Assembly (NCBI GenBank): GCA_002709395.1 | Contig: PAQU01000095.1 | Span: 1-32,746, forward strand | Length of the DNA stretch: 32,746 nucleotides | Source of the DNA: Roseibacillus sp. | GTDB taxonomy: Bacteria > Verrucomicrobiota > Verrucomicrobiia > Verrucomicrobiales > Akkermansiaceae | Direction of reading: 5' to 3' | Shown here: positions 8,749 to 16,351 of the stretch, piece after piece | Numbering within the stretch: the first letter of the stretch is position 1 | How the letters are laid out: every line of letters starts with the position of its first letter | Program-made: the position numbers and the translations under genes | The notes under the pieces: model-generated | What the model was told of the DNA's origin: nothing | The model's database searches: none | What the model saw: only the letters and a program-made list of their open reading frames with translations

Positions 8749-9585
8749 TCAAACCGCTGGTTTTTGCCCCTTGGAGCCTGGATCCTCCCATTGAAGAGGA
8801 TCCAGCCCATAAAATCGTCTTAGTTGCCGGTATAAATCAGGGTGTTTCTTTTCCAGCTGAACCGGCTTCTCAAAAAAGGTCTCAGTTGCAACTGCGAAGA
8901 ATTCCGCCGGGTTTGTGGCCCCGTAGTCATCGAGGACTGTCCTCCTCCCATTTTCCACCTTCTCCAGGAGATCTGCAAAGGACCGTCTCATGACCGTTGC
9001 CCATTCAGGGTAATCTGCCCGTTCCTTGAGCACTGGGAGCCCATCAGCAGTTCCGTTATACTGATCAAGCTGATGGGCAAATTCGTGAATTACTACATTG
9101 AGCCCGTCCTCCGGGTTCTTTGCCCCCTGCCGCACACTCTTCCAGGAAAGCACCACGCTTCCACTCTTCCAGCTCTCTCCCAGCCGGATACTTTTGATTC
9201 CCATCTCATTCCTGACCTCGTAGGCATCGGGATACACCAGAACACTCCTGAGCAACCCAAAATGATTGTAACCGCTTCCCAGAAGGAGGAGGCAGGCCTG
9301 CGACGCGACAATCAACTGCATCTCCCTCGTCACCTCCTCCAGTTTTCCACAAGGCTCAAATCCCACCTCATGAAGAAATACCTGAATCAACCCTTCCAAC
9401 TTGTCCTGAAGCTCACTTGGCAGACAGGCATACAGCGGCACCTTTGCGATGAGAAGCTCCCTCTCCGTCTCCGTAAGAGGAATCGCCCCGGCCTCCCTGC
9501 GTTGACGCCTCCTTAGACTCCGGAGCACCCCCCCAAGCAAAAGAACAACCAGCGCGATTGCCAGGACCAATCCCAGAGCCTTCAT
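8749..9585 (-). CDS. mtfA: MtfA-type zinc metallopeptidase
   Basis: This 278-residue protein has an N-terminal membrane anchor (about 3-20) and a zincin-like domain carrying H167-E-F-A-H171. Downstream lies 'NPAEFFAVATETFFEKP' (225-241), which matches the third-ligand region of the MtfA family. In E. coli, MtfA (YeeI) is a glucose-regulation-linked aminopeptidase that binds Mlc; no Mlc/PTS context is visible here, so only the peptidase fold is transferable. The ATG at 9585 is chosen because it overlaps the hisA stop as TGATG, which implies translational coupling, and because the longer frame upstream lies inside hisA. Compared with E. coli MtfA it carries an added membrane anchor. Confidence 0.88.
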   Translation of the reverse strand: MKALGLVLAIALVVLLLGGVLRSLRRRQRREAGAIPLTETERELLIAKVPLYACLPSELQDKLEGLIQVFLHEVGFEPCGKLEEVTREMQLIVASQACLLLLGSGYNHFGLLRSVLVYPDAYEVRNEMGIKSIRLGESWKSGSVVLSWKSVRQGAKNPEDGLNVVIHEFAHQLDQYNGTADGLPVLKERADYPEWATVMRRSFADLLEKVENGRRTVLDDYGATNPAEFFAVATETFFEKPVQLEKKHPDLYRQLRRFYGLDPLQWEDPGSKGQKPAV

Positions 9586-10355
9586 CAGCGCAGTCCTCCG
9601 TTCCAAGCCAGAAGTTCGTCGTAGGCGACCCCTTTTCCTCCGAAGAGATCCAGCGAACTGCCGACTGTCACATCCACCCGCCCCTGACTGAGCTCTTCGA
9701 CAAGCCGAACATCCCCCATATGGCCCACTCCGCCCGCATATGTCACCGGGCGACCCTCCCATGAACCGAGCATCTCAACCAAATCGGCATCTACCCCTTC
9801 ACACTTCCCCTCAACATCAGCTGCATGAATAAGAAATTCAGCACAGTGGGGAGCGAGCCGGTCCAGGACCTCGGGCTTTACTAGAAGATCCGTGGGAGTC
9901 TGCCACCGGTTCATCGCAACGCACCAACCCTGCTCACTACGGCGAGCGCTCAGGTCTACCACGATCCGCTCTCCTCCAATTTCAGCGGAAAGGGCCTCCA
10001 ACCGTTCAATCATGAAGGCCCCTTGGCCGCTAAACAGCCATGAGGTAACAATAACATGACTCGCCCCGGCCTCCAGCCACCCGGTGGCGTTCTCCAGTGA
10101 AATCCCACCCCCCACCTGAAGTCCTCCCGGCCAATTTTCAACAGCCTCCTTCGCACCGACCTCATTCCCGGGGCCCAGCATGATGACATGCCCTCCGCTC
10201 AGTTTATCCGCACGGAATTTTCGGGCAAACCACCCCGGGGGCTCGCCAGCCACGAAATTCTCCCGCGGTCCGGGCCCCTCGTCTCGGAGAGACCCCCCCA
10301 CGATCTGCTTAACCCTGCCTTCATGCAGGTCTATGCAAGGCCGGAATTTGGTCAT
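9585..10355 (-). CDS. hisA: Phosphoribosyl-formimino-AICAR ribotide isomerase, eukaryotic-type HisA
   Basis: This 256-residue TIM-barrel enzyme carries out the isomerisation of ProFAR to PRFAR in histidine synthesis. It opens 'FRPCIDLHEGRVKQIVGGSL' and shows 'GGHVIMLG', 'GGLQVGGGI', 'GASHVIVTSWLF', 'VDVEGK'-like 'ADVEGKCEG', 'TYAGGVGHM' and 'GRVDVTVGSSLDLFGG'. These match the plant/fungal HIS6-type sequence far better than the usual bacterial HisA, which starts near 'IPAIDLKDGKCVRL' (from family knowledge). Catalytic Asp residues are present near the N-terminus and in the 'D-L-S' strand. No other his gene is in the window. It heads a unit with mtfA and is divergent from the formylglycine-generating enzyme gene. 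Confidence 0.9.
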   Translation of the reverse strand: MTKFRPCIDLHEGRVKQIVGGSLRDEGPGPRENFVAGEPPGWFARKFRADKLSGGHVIMLGPGNEVGAKEAVENWPGGLQVGGGISLENATGWLEAGASHVIVTSWLFSGQGAFMIERLEALSAEIGGERIVVDLSARRSEQGWCVAMNRWQTPTDLLVKPEVLDRLAPHCAEFLIHAADVEGKCEGVDADLVEMLGSWEGRPVTYAGGVGHMGDVRLVEELSQGRVDVTVGSSLDLFGGKGVAYDELLAWNGGLR

Positions 10356-10402
10356 AGCCAGTGCGTGAAAATGGGACTTTATTTAAGGAAAGCCAATTCC
10401 CA

Positions 10403-11512
10403 ATGCGCCTTCCCCTTCTCTTCCTCCCCCTCTCTGGACTGGCCATCTCTATCCTGTCTGCACAGGAAGCACCTGAACCCTCATCTTCTTCGAAGAAGGA
10501 TAAACCCAATGACACCTCCCTTCACGAGGGCATGGTGCTTATCCCGGGGGGAACCTACACCCGTGGCTCGCAGCACAAATTTGCAGAAACTCGTACAGAA
10601 TACCCCGAAGAACGCCCGGTTCACGAAGTTACCGTGGATGGATTCTGGATGGACATTACGGAGGTCACGAACCAACAGTTTCTCAAATTTACCAAGGCAA
10701 CAGGGTATCGCACCCAGGCCGAGAGAGGCTGGGACCGCAAGGATTTCCCCAATGCACCCCAGGAACAGCTCAAGGGTGGAGCCCTGATCTTCACCCCCCC
10801 TCCCTCTGACGTGGAGCTTTTCCGGCCTGGAGCTGAGTGGCAATGGTGGCAGTTCGTTCAAGGTGCTAACTGGCGACACCCTGAAGGCCCTGACTCGGAC
10901 ATCTCCAAGCGCATGAACCACCCGGTTGTCTGCATCACTCACGAGGATGCCCTCGCCTACTGCGAGTGGGCAAAAAAACGTTTGCCAACCGAAGCCGAGT
11001 GGGAACGGGCTGCGCGGGGCGGACTCGATCGGAAGCTTTTCATCTGGGGAGACAAGGCCCTGCCCGGGGGCAAGTGGCAGGCCAACGTCTTCCAGGGGGA
11101 ATTCCCTCACAACAACACCGGACTGGATGGATTCAAAGGAACCGCACCGGTCAGATCCTTCCCTCCCAACGCCTATGGACTCTACGACATGGCCGGCAAT
11201 GTCTGGGAGCACTGCTCTGATCTCTACCGTCCCGATTATTACGAGTCCTTCGTCAAGCTACCCGAGCCCAAAGCCAACCCCAAGGGCCCCGAGCAACCAG
11301 TGAGTCAGCCCATGGTTCAGGAGTATCTCCAGACGAGAAACTATCCCGCCGAGGAGCCTTTTCACCGTCTCGCCTGGCTCTGGGTCACCAAGGGCGGATC
11401 TCATCTTTGTCATCATACCTATTGCCTTCGCTACCGTCCGGCGGCACGTCATTACTCGGAATCTCTTTCCCCCACCAACCACACCGGTTTTCGCTGCGTT
11501 CGCTCCAAGTGA
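10403..11512 (+). CDS. Formylglycine-generating enzyme (SUMF1/EgtB family, FGE subgroup), exported
   Basis: This 369-residue protein starts at 10403, preceded by an AAGGAAA ribosome-binding site (about 10385-10391). A signal peptide (about 1-22) precedes an FGE-sulfatase domain running from 'GMVLIPGGTYTRGS' to the C-terminus, with 'RLPTEAEWERAARGG' and 'YDMAGNVWEHCSDLY'. The C-terminal motif 'GGSHLCHHTYCLRYRPAAR' holds Cys336 and Cys341. These correspond to the two catalytic cysteines of true formylglycine-generating enzymes, which many SUMF1-fold relatives lack. It should therefore oxidise a sulfatase Cys to formylglycine in a copper- and oxygen-dependent reaction, acting outside the cytoplasm (inference from the signal peptide). 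No sulfatase lies in this window. Confidence 0.9.
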   Translation: MRLPLLFLPLSGLAISILSAQEAPEPSSSSKKDKPNDTSLHEGMVLIPGGTYTRGSQHKFAETRTEYPEERPVHEVTVDGFWMDITEVTNQQFLKFTKATGYRTQAERGWDRKDFPNAPQEQLKGGALIFTPPPSDVELFRPGAEWQWWQFVQGANWRHPEGPDSDISKRMNHPVVCITHEDALAYCEWAKKRLPTEAEWERAARGGLDRKLFIWGDKALPGGKWQANVFQGEFPHNNTGLDGFKGTAPVRSFPPNAYGLYDMAGNVWEHCSDLYRPDYYESFVKLPEPKANPKGPEQPVSQPMVQEYLQTRNYPAEEPFHRLAWLWVTKGGSHLCHHTYCLRYRPAARHYSESLSPTNHTGFRCVRSK

Positions 11513-11557
11513 GCAACCTCAGGCAACGCACCCATTAACCAGATCCCGCGAGCATCC

Positions 11558-12592
11558 GTGTCCTGGCTGAAATCCAACACCTTTCATCACCGGGAATTTT
11601 CTGACCTCGAGTCCCTCTGCCGGGCCAAGGAAAAATCCGGACTCAAGGTCTCGCTCTGTATCCCAACCCTGAACGAGGAAAAGACTATCGGAAAGGAAAT
11701 CGTCGTCCTCAAGAGTGCCTTGATGGACAATTACCCCCTGCTCGATGAATTTGCGGTCATCGACTCCGGGTCCACCGATGGCACCGCGGAAATATGCAGG
11801 TCCTACGGAGTCGACTTTTACCACTCAGGCGAAATCCTTCCCTCCCATGGCTTCAAGCGGGGAAAAGGTGAGAACCTCTGGAAAGCCGTCTACCAGCTCA
11901 GCGGAGATATTATCTGCTATGTCGATGCCGATATCACCAACATCCATCCCCGCTTTGTTTATGCCCTGATCGCCCCGCTCATTCACCAATCCTCCATTCA
12001 TTATGTGAAATCATTTTATGAGCGACCCATCGTGCAATCGGGAGGTGATATCCGGTCGACGGGAGGGGGACGGGTAACCGAGATCCTCGTGCGCCCCCTC
12101 TTCTCTCTCTTCTATCCGGAACTGACGCAGCTCTTTCAACCCCTGTCAGGTGAGTATGCTGTTCGCCGGGAAGTCCTCGAACAGATTCCGTTCCCGGTGG
12201 GATATGGAGTCGAAACCTCCCACCTGCTTGACGTCTACGACAACTGGGGAATGGAAGCCTTCGCCCAGGTGGACCTCGACAAGCGAATTCATCGCAATCA
12301 GTCCACTGCAGCCCTCGGTCGCATGTCGTTCGGGATCCTGCAGGCCTTCATCAGCCGTCTCCGGACCCAGGGGAAGATCACTACCTCTGGGGAGCTTTTC
12401 AATATCTACCGCGGCCTTGAGATTAGCGGCCCCCACTATCAGGAGGTCACTGCCGAGATCGTGGAAGAAGACCGACCTCCCCTTCTCGAACTTCCAGAGT
12501 ATCTCGAGAAGTTTCCATTCACCCGCGACCGAACTCAAACGGCTCCTGCATCTCCCCAGCCTCCCTCGGCCCGCCATCCTGGAACCTGCTGA
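11558..12592 (+). CDS. gpgS: Glucosyl-3-phosphoglycerate synthase
   Basis: This 344-residue GT81-type glycosyltransferase joins glucose from NDP-glucose to 3-phosphoglycerate, the committed step to glucosylglycerate-type compatible solutes. Family motifs seen include 'SLCIPTLNEEKTIGKEI', 'IDSGSTDGTAE', the metal-binding D-A-D in 'CYVDADITN', 'PLSGEYAVRRE', 'PVGYGVETSHLLD' and 'AQVDLDKRIHRNQ'. The start is GTG at 11558, because the frame has no suitable ATG in front of the domain. The C-terminus ends in a Pro/Ser-rich tail of about 25 residues that is probably dispensable. Neighbours 23 nt and then 2 nt apart (a GT4-like transferase and a HAD phosphatase) support a short pathway operon. Confidence 0.9.
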   Translation: MSWLKSNTFHHREFSDLESLCRAKEKSGLKVSLCIPTLNEEKTIGKEIVVLKSALMDNYPLLDEFAVIDSGSTDGTAEICRSYGVDFYHSGEILPSHGFKRGKGENLWKAVYQLSGDIICYVDADITNIHPRFVYALIAPLIHQSSIHYVKSFYERPIVQSGGDIRSTGGGRVTEILVRPLFSLFYPELTQLFQPLSGEYAVRREVLEQIPFPVGYGVETSHLLDVYDNWGMEAFAQVDLDKRIHRNQSTAALGRMSFGILQAFISRLRTQGKITTSGELFNIYRGLEISGPHYQEVTAEIVEEDRPPLLELPEYLEKFPFTRDRTQTAPASPQPPSARHPGTC

Positions 12593-12615
12593 ACTGCAGG
12601 GCCCGATTTTCTGTC

Positions 12616-14073
12616 ATGTCGGTAGCCCTTGTTCACTACCACCTGAGACCCGGGGGAGTCACCCGGGTCATCGAGCGTCAGTCTGAGGCCCTGACCTCGG
12701 CAGGAATCCCACACGTCATCCTCTCAGGAACCCGGCAGGAGGGACCGGGAGAACTTCCTGTGAAGATAGTCCCGACCCTCAACTACGACACCCCGCAGGA
12801 ACCGCACGAAAAAGGAGAGAACCCGCTACATGGGCAACTTGTCCGCGCAGCCACGGCCGCTCTCGGGGCCGAACCCGACTGCTGGCACCTCCACAATCCA
12901 ACCCTCGGAAAAAACTCCCAATTTCCTGACCTGATCACCGAGCTGGCTGCCCGGCAAACACCTCTAATCCTCCAGTTGCATGACTTTGCGGAGGACGGAA
13001 GACCCGAGAACTACCGGCGCCTTCGCCTCCATGAGAAGCTCTACCCGCTCGCACCGCAAATTCGCTACCTCACCATCAACTCACGGGATCTCTCCCTGCT
13101 TCGATCTGCCGGGGTGCCGACCACCCAGTCGTCTCTTCTGCCCAATGCTGTGATCGCGCCGCCCAGCTCGGGGTGCGAGACCCCTCTCAGACCGAACTCC
13201 GCCCTGGCTCTCTATCCGGTGCGTGGAATTCGCCGGAAGAACCTCGGAGAATTCTGCCTCCTCTCGGGGATTGCGACCGGCGACACCTCCTTCGCCCTTG
13301 CGCTTCCCCCTCAGAACCCCCGATGGACTTCAACCTACCAGCGATGGGTCGACACCGCTCGGAAACTTCGCCTCCCGGTCAGCATGGGAGTGATTGGAAG
13401 ATTGCCCCCGGACTCCGGGACCGACTGCTCATTTCCCAGATGGCTTGGTTGCTCTACGCACCTGATCACCACTTCAATCGCCGAGGGGTTCGGGCTCACC
13501 TTTCTGGAATCCGCCTGTCTTGGAAAACCCCTGCTCGGGCGAGACCTTTCAGAGATTACCTGTGATTTCAAGGGCTGTGACAGCATCCTTCGATCACTCT
13601 ACAGCGAACTTCTCATTCCCAGGAAATGGGTCGACGAGCGCCGACTGCATGAACTTCTCTGCAATCACCTCGAGCATCTTTACGATTGCAGCGGACAATC
13701 ACTCTCTGATGATTTGGTCACGCAAACCTTCGAGGCTCTGGCGAGAGGAAGACATCTCGACTTCGGCAACCTCCCTGAGGAAATACAATTGGAACTGCTT
13801 CCGCGCGCCCTCGACAACCCCGGAGATGTCCTGGCACGAAAAGGAGGGTCCACGGTGCCAATTCGCGAATGGCTGGGCAAGGCATTGAGTGCGCAATCTC
13901 CGGAAATCGCTCCGGATCTCTCTCCCTGGTCCCCGAAGACCTATGTCACTAACTACCAGTCCATCTACCGGGAGATTACCACCTGCCAAACCGAAAGACC
14001 TGACTGGCTTGATCACAGCCAACTCCTCAGCAAATTCCTCACCCCCGGACGTTTTCACTTCCTGCGTTCCTGA
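12616..14073 (+). CDS. GT4-like glycosyltransferase, GT-B fold
   Basis: This 485-residue predicted cytosolic glycosyltransferase has a GT-B N-terminal domain opening 'VALVHYHLRPGGVTRVIE', with 'WHLHNPTLGKN' and 'LQLHDFAEDGRPENYR'. The C-terminal domain shows 'EGFGLTFLESACLGKPLLG' (about 294-312), the nucleotide-sugar-binding E-x7-E-type motif of GT4 enzymes. The last 110 residues are less recognisable. Placed directly between gpgS and a HAD phosphatase, it could add a second sugar to glucosylglycerate or its phosphate, as mannosylglucosylglycerate-forming enzymes do, but donor and acceptor are inference. Start ATG is at 12616, without a clear Shine-Dalgarno, 23 nt after gpgS. Confidence 0.8.
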   Translation: MSVALVHYHLRPGGVTRVIERQSEALTSAGIPHVILSGTRQEGPGELPVKIVPTLNYDTPQEPHEKGENPLHGQLVRAATAALGAEPDCWHLHNPTLGKNSQFPDLITELAARQTPLILQLHDFAEDGRPENYRRLRLHEKLYPLAPQIRYLTINSRDLSLLRSAGVPTTQSSLLPNAVIAPPSSGCETPLRPNSALALYPVRGIRRKNLGEFCLLSGIATGDTSFALALPPQNPRWTSTYQRWVDTARKLRLPVSMGVIGRLPPDSGTDCSFPRWLGCSTHLITTSIAEGFGLTFLESACLGKPLLGRDLSEITCDFKGCDSILRSLYSELLIPRKWVDERRLHELLCNHLEHLYDCSGQSLSDDLVTQTFEALARGRHLDFGNLPEEIQLELLPRALDNPGDVLARKGGSTVPIREWLGKALSAQSPEIAPDLSPWSPKTYVTNYQSIYREITTCQTERPDWLDHSQLLSKFLTPGRFHFLRS

Positions 14074-14075
14074 AG

Positions 14076-14933
14076 ATGACCCCTCCCCTTGAAATCATTC
14101 GAAGGCTTTCTCGACCTTCGAAACCTGCACCCTCAGCCCTTCAGCCCGTTCTCCCTCCATTGTCTGGCATCAAGGCCGTTGTCTTCGATATCTACGGAAC
14201 CCTTTTCAGTTCATCCTGCGGCGATCTTCAATCCCCACCCGGTCGAAAGTCAGAGAACATGCTGCTGTCAATTCTTCGTGATTACGAGATCACCCCCCCT
14301 GCTGGCCCGACCCCTCTCACCACCCGTCTCCATGACCTCATAAAGAGGGAGCACGAGGAGGCTCAAGCAAAGGGCAATCTTTTCCCGGAAATTGAAATTC
14401 GTGACCTATGGGGCAAAATCCTCGACCTTCCCCCGGGACCTACGATCGAGAGCATTGCTCTTCGCTATGAATGTGGCGTTAACCCCGTCTGGCCCATGCC
14501 CGGAGCTGGAGACCTGCTTTCAACCCTGCGGCATGAAGGCCTCGCGCTTGGCCTCATCTCAAACGCCCAGTTCTACAGCCCCATGCTTTTTCCCGCCCTT
14601 CTCGGACTGGAGCTTCCAGAGCTTGGGTTCACTTCGGATCTCTGCATCTATTCCTACCAGCATGGAATCGCCAAGCCTGACCCGGGTCTTTACGAAATCC
14701 TCCGCATGAGACTCAAACAACACGGTATCGAACCGGGAGAAACCCTGTATCTGGGAAACGACGGCCTCAAGGACATCGACCCCGCGACCCGGCTCGGATT
14801 CCACACCGCACTCTTCGCCGGAGACGACCGCTCCCTGCGCTTGTACCCCGACCGGGATGAACTCCTCCCCCCCGATGCGATCCTGACCCACCTCAAGCAG
14901 GTCGCCGGATTATTGAATCCCGTCAACTCCTGA
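14076..14933 (+). CDS. HAD-superfamily hydrolase, possible sugar-phosphoglycerate phosphatase
   Basis: This 285-residue HAD-IA-type hydrolase has all four motifs: motif I 'VVFDIYGTLF' with nucleophile Asp38 and Tyr40 in the usual second-Asp position, motif II at 'LISNAQ', motif III Lys in 'GIAKPDPGLYE', and motif IV 'LGNDGLKDIDPA'. About 30 Pro-rich residues precede the domain. It starts 2 nt after the glycosyltransferase stop (TGAAGATG), so coupling is very likely. Its position suggests dephosphorylation of a glucosyl-3-phosphoglycerate-derived product. Known GpgP/MpgP phosphatases belong to other families, so if this is the phosphatase it would be a non-orthologous replacement (inference). 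Confidence 0.82.
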   Translation: MTPPLEIIRRLSRPSKPAPSALQPVLPPLSGIKAVVFDIYGTLFSSSCGDLQSPPGRKSENMLLSILRDYEITPPAGPTPLTTRLHDLIKREHEEAQAKGNLFPEIEIRDLWGKILDLPPGPTIESIALRYECGVNPVWPMPGAGDLLSTLRHEGLALGLISNAQFYSPMLFPALLGLELPELGFTSDLCIYSYQHGIAKPDPGLYEILRMRLKQHGIEPGETLYLGNDGLKDIDPATRLGFHTALFAGDDRSLRLYPDRDELLPPDAILTHLKQVAGLLNPVNS

Positions 14934-14946
14934 CGATTCCGAAGCA

Positions 14947-15387
14947 GTGTCTCCTCCATCGCAAAAGAGCCCGCTCTCAACCGGATTCCACCTTTTATGG
15001 CATCTCGCATCTCTCGCGCTGGGAGCCTTTTTTATCCGAACAGGCGTCCTTCACTTTACCGATCCCTCATGGTTTGAACCAATCGTGCCGAGCATGCCTG
15101 GAACACCACGATTCTGGGTTCTCCTGAGCGGGGCAGTCGAAGCACTCCTAGGCATAGGCCTGATCATCCCTTTCCTCAGGAAATGGAGTGCAAAAGCCAC
15201 TGCCATCTTCCTCGTCCTGATTTACCCGGCCAATCTGAACATGTGGATCAACGACTTGTCCCTTGGAGACGGGACCAAGCTGTCTCCATCCGGACACCTG
15301 ATCAGAATGCTCGTACAACTGACCGCTATTGCGGTCTGCCTGTGGATATTCCGAAAGAGCCAAACCCCGGAAAACAAGGCATCTTAG
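14947..15387 (+). CDS. DoxX-like membrane protein
   Basis: This 146-residue protein has four hydrophobic segments. Family-like landmarks are 'ALGAFFIRTGVLHFTDPSWFEPIVP', 'LSGAVEALLGIGLI', 'ATAIFLVLIYPANLNMWIND' and a final helix after 'HLIRMLVQL'. These fit the DoxX/MauE superfamily of four-helix membrane proteins, whose members are often tied to quinone or thiol redox; the role here is unknown. The start is GTG at 14947, 13 nt after the HAD gene. It is the last gene of the plus-strand run, and a long gene-free stretch follows. Confidence 0.8.
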   Translation: MSPPSQKSPLSTGFHLLWHLASLALGAFFIRTGVLHFTDPSWFEPIVPSMPGTPRFWVLLSGAVEALLGIGLIIPFLRKWSAKATAIFLVLIYPANLNMWINDLSLGDGTKLSPSGHLIRMLVQLTAIAVCLWIFRKSQTPENKAS

Positions 15388-15734
15388 CAGGCACCAGGTC
15401 GCGAGCTCCTCAATCCGGAATCACTTCCCATCGGGTAAGACAAGAGGGCACTAATCTTTTGCAAGGTATCGGCAGACTGGTTTCGCATTTCGGGGTATTA
15501 CAAAAGCGTGACGTAACGACCCCGTATTCAACCTGCCTATTCGGTCCACCATGCATGTTGATGGGTTTTCATGCGCGACCGAAAAGGTTTCTCCAACTGC
15601 ATTGTGAGCGTTGTAGGTTAACCGTTTCATAACTGGGCAGGGCGGGGTCGTTCGTCACACCTTCTTTACCCGGTATAGCAACTGCGAAGCACCTTTCCAC
15701 GCTGTAGCTAAGTCCTCCCCAAGGACAAACTTCC
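15388..15734. other. Gene-free intergenic stretch of 347 nt
   Basis: No credible protein-coding frame is found on either strand; the short open frames here lack plausible starts and domain signal. The stretch lies between two convergent genes, DoxX-like (plus) and SlyB-like (minus). Most of it (15463-15695) is occupied by a nested inverted-repeat structure described separately. A small hairpin-capable sequence (GTCCT/AGGAC, about 15711-15726) lies just beyond the SlyB-like stop and might act in 3' end formation, but it has no T-run. Confidence 0.7.
15463..15695. ncRNA. Candidate structured RNA or hairpin element
   Basis: Eight nested inverted-repeat pairs share one axis: AAGGT 15463-15467 with ACCTT 15691-15695; TTCGCA 15482-15487 with TGCGAA 15683-15688; GGGTA 15493-15497 with TACCC 15667-15671; GTGACG 15508-15513 with CGTCAC 15653-15658; AACGACCCCG 15515-15524 with CGGGGTCGTT 15643-15652; CCTGCC 15532-15537 with GGCAGG 15636-15641; TTCGGTC 15540-15546 with GACCGAA 15577-15583; GCATG 15553-15557 with CATGC 15570-15574. 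The fourth and fifth make a 16-bp stem with one bulged T (15514). A second arm (about 15586-15625; GGTT/AACC, CAAC/GTTG) may give a three-way junction. I cannot match it to tmRNA, RNase P, SRP or 6S RNA. A MITE-like element is the alternative; the transcribed strand is unknown. Confidence 0.5.
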
Positions 15735-16187
15735 TCAGGAACCAGTCGGCTTCCTCTTTTCCACAATTGTTCCTCCCGTGGGATCAGTAAGAATCCGAAC
15801 CCGGTCTTGCGATCTTAGGTTACGGATACCCCGGGCGCGTTGGAGGACCGTAACCAATTCTCCTCCATCCTTCCGAATTCGGATTTCAAAGGCAGTTTTC
15901 CCGGCAAGCTTCTCTCCCAGTCCGCCCAGCAAACCACCGATCAGGGCTCCCTCAAACGCCGCCCCGTCATCCGAACCGATGAGCGCTCCCGCTATAACGC
16001 CGCCCACCACTCCATCACCATCGTCCGGGGAATCGTTATAGGTAACCTCCCTGATACTCACCACCGTCCCGAACTCCTCCTTGTAGGACTTCTGTAACTG
16101 CAGGGAAGTCGCAGGAGTTGTCGCAGTCTGGCATCCGCCCACAGCGAGGCATCCGACTCCCAGCAAAATCACCATCATCCTATGCAT
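15735..16187 (-). CDS. SlyB-like glycine-zipper outer-membrane lipoprotein
   Basis: This 150-residue predicted lipoprotein has signal peptide and lipobox 'LAVGGC' (Cys at about 19). It then shows 'GTVVSIREVTYND' and a glycine-zipper stretch with repeated G-x3-G spacing, 'GVVGGVIAGALIG' and 'GALIGGLLGGLG'. The C-terminal half ends 'SQDRVRILTDPTGGTIV'. The overall plan is that of SlyB/PcpA-type (rickettsial 17 kDa-like) outer-membrane lipoproteins, which act in envelope stability. A sigma70-like promoter candidate (TGGCAA 16218-16223 and ACTATC 16196-16201 read on the minus strand) lies just upstream and would give a near-leaderless mRNA. Confidence 0.82.
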   Translation of the reverse strand: MHRMMVILLGVGCLAVGGCQTATTPATSLQLQKSYKEEFGTVVSIREVTYNDSPDDGDGVVGGVIAGALIGSDDGAAFEGALIGGLLGGLGEKLAGKTAFEIRIRKDGGELVTVLQRARGIRNLRSQDRVRILTDPTGGTIVEKRKPTGS

Positions 16188-16195
16188 GCTCAGGA

Positions 16196-16223
16196 ACTAT
16201 CAGAACGGGCAACTGACTGGCAA
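16196..16223 (-). promoter_or_regulatory. Candidate sigma70-type promoter for the SlyB-like gene
   Basis: Read on the minus strand, TTGCCA (-35) and GATAGT (-10) are separated by 16 nt. Only 8 nt lie between the -10 box and the ATG at 16187, so transcription would begin at or within 1-2 nt of the start codon. Recognised by eye only. Confidence 0.35.
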
Positions 16224-16292
16224 TCCGCATTCAATCAGGAAGACCGATGAGGCCGAGGAGCTGTGATCGTGTGACCATCGCAGACCATATCC

Positions 16293-16316
16293 CTCCTCGG
16301 TTTTCTTGACGAGGAG
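16293..16316 (+). promoter_or_regulatory. Perfect 7-bp hairpin upstream of the GIDE-LemA gene
   Basis: CTCCTCG (16293-16299) and CGAGGAG (16310-16316) form a perfect 7-bp stem with a 10-nt loop, 35 nt before the ATG at 16352. It might sit in the 5' leader. A TTGACG (16306-16311) overlaps it but has no good -10 partner, so its role is unclear. Confidence 0.25.
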
Positions 16317-16351
16317 CCCCCGCAGGGAAAGCATTGGATCAGGCAGAAAAA

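Noticed and set aside
9586-9762. N-terminal extension of the MtfA-like gene to 9762
   Set aside because: It lies wholly inside hisA in another frame. The ATG at 9585 gives the membrane anchor at once and a TGATG overlap.
15183-15632. 149-codon plus-strand frame across the DoxX-like gene and the structured element
   Set aside because: It is out of frame with the DoxX-like gene, has no domain signal, and runs through the nested inverted repeats.
15508-15658. Integron attC site
   Set aside because: The repeat arms lack the GTTRRRY / RYYYAAC core sites, and no integrase or cassette array is seen.
15463-15695. tmRNA, RNase P RNA, SRP RNA or 6S RNA
   Set aside because: No tRNA-like end with a tag frame, no RNase P core motifs, no SRP tetraloop motif, and the branched asymmetric layout does not fit the 6S bubble.
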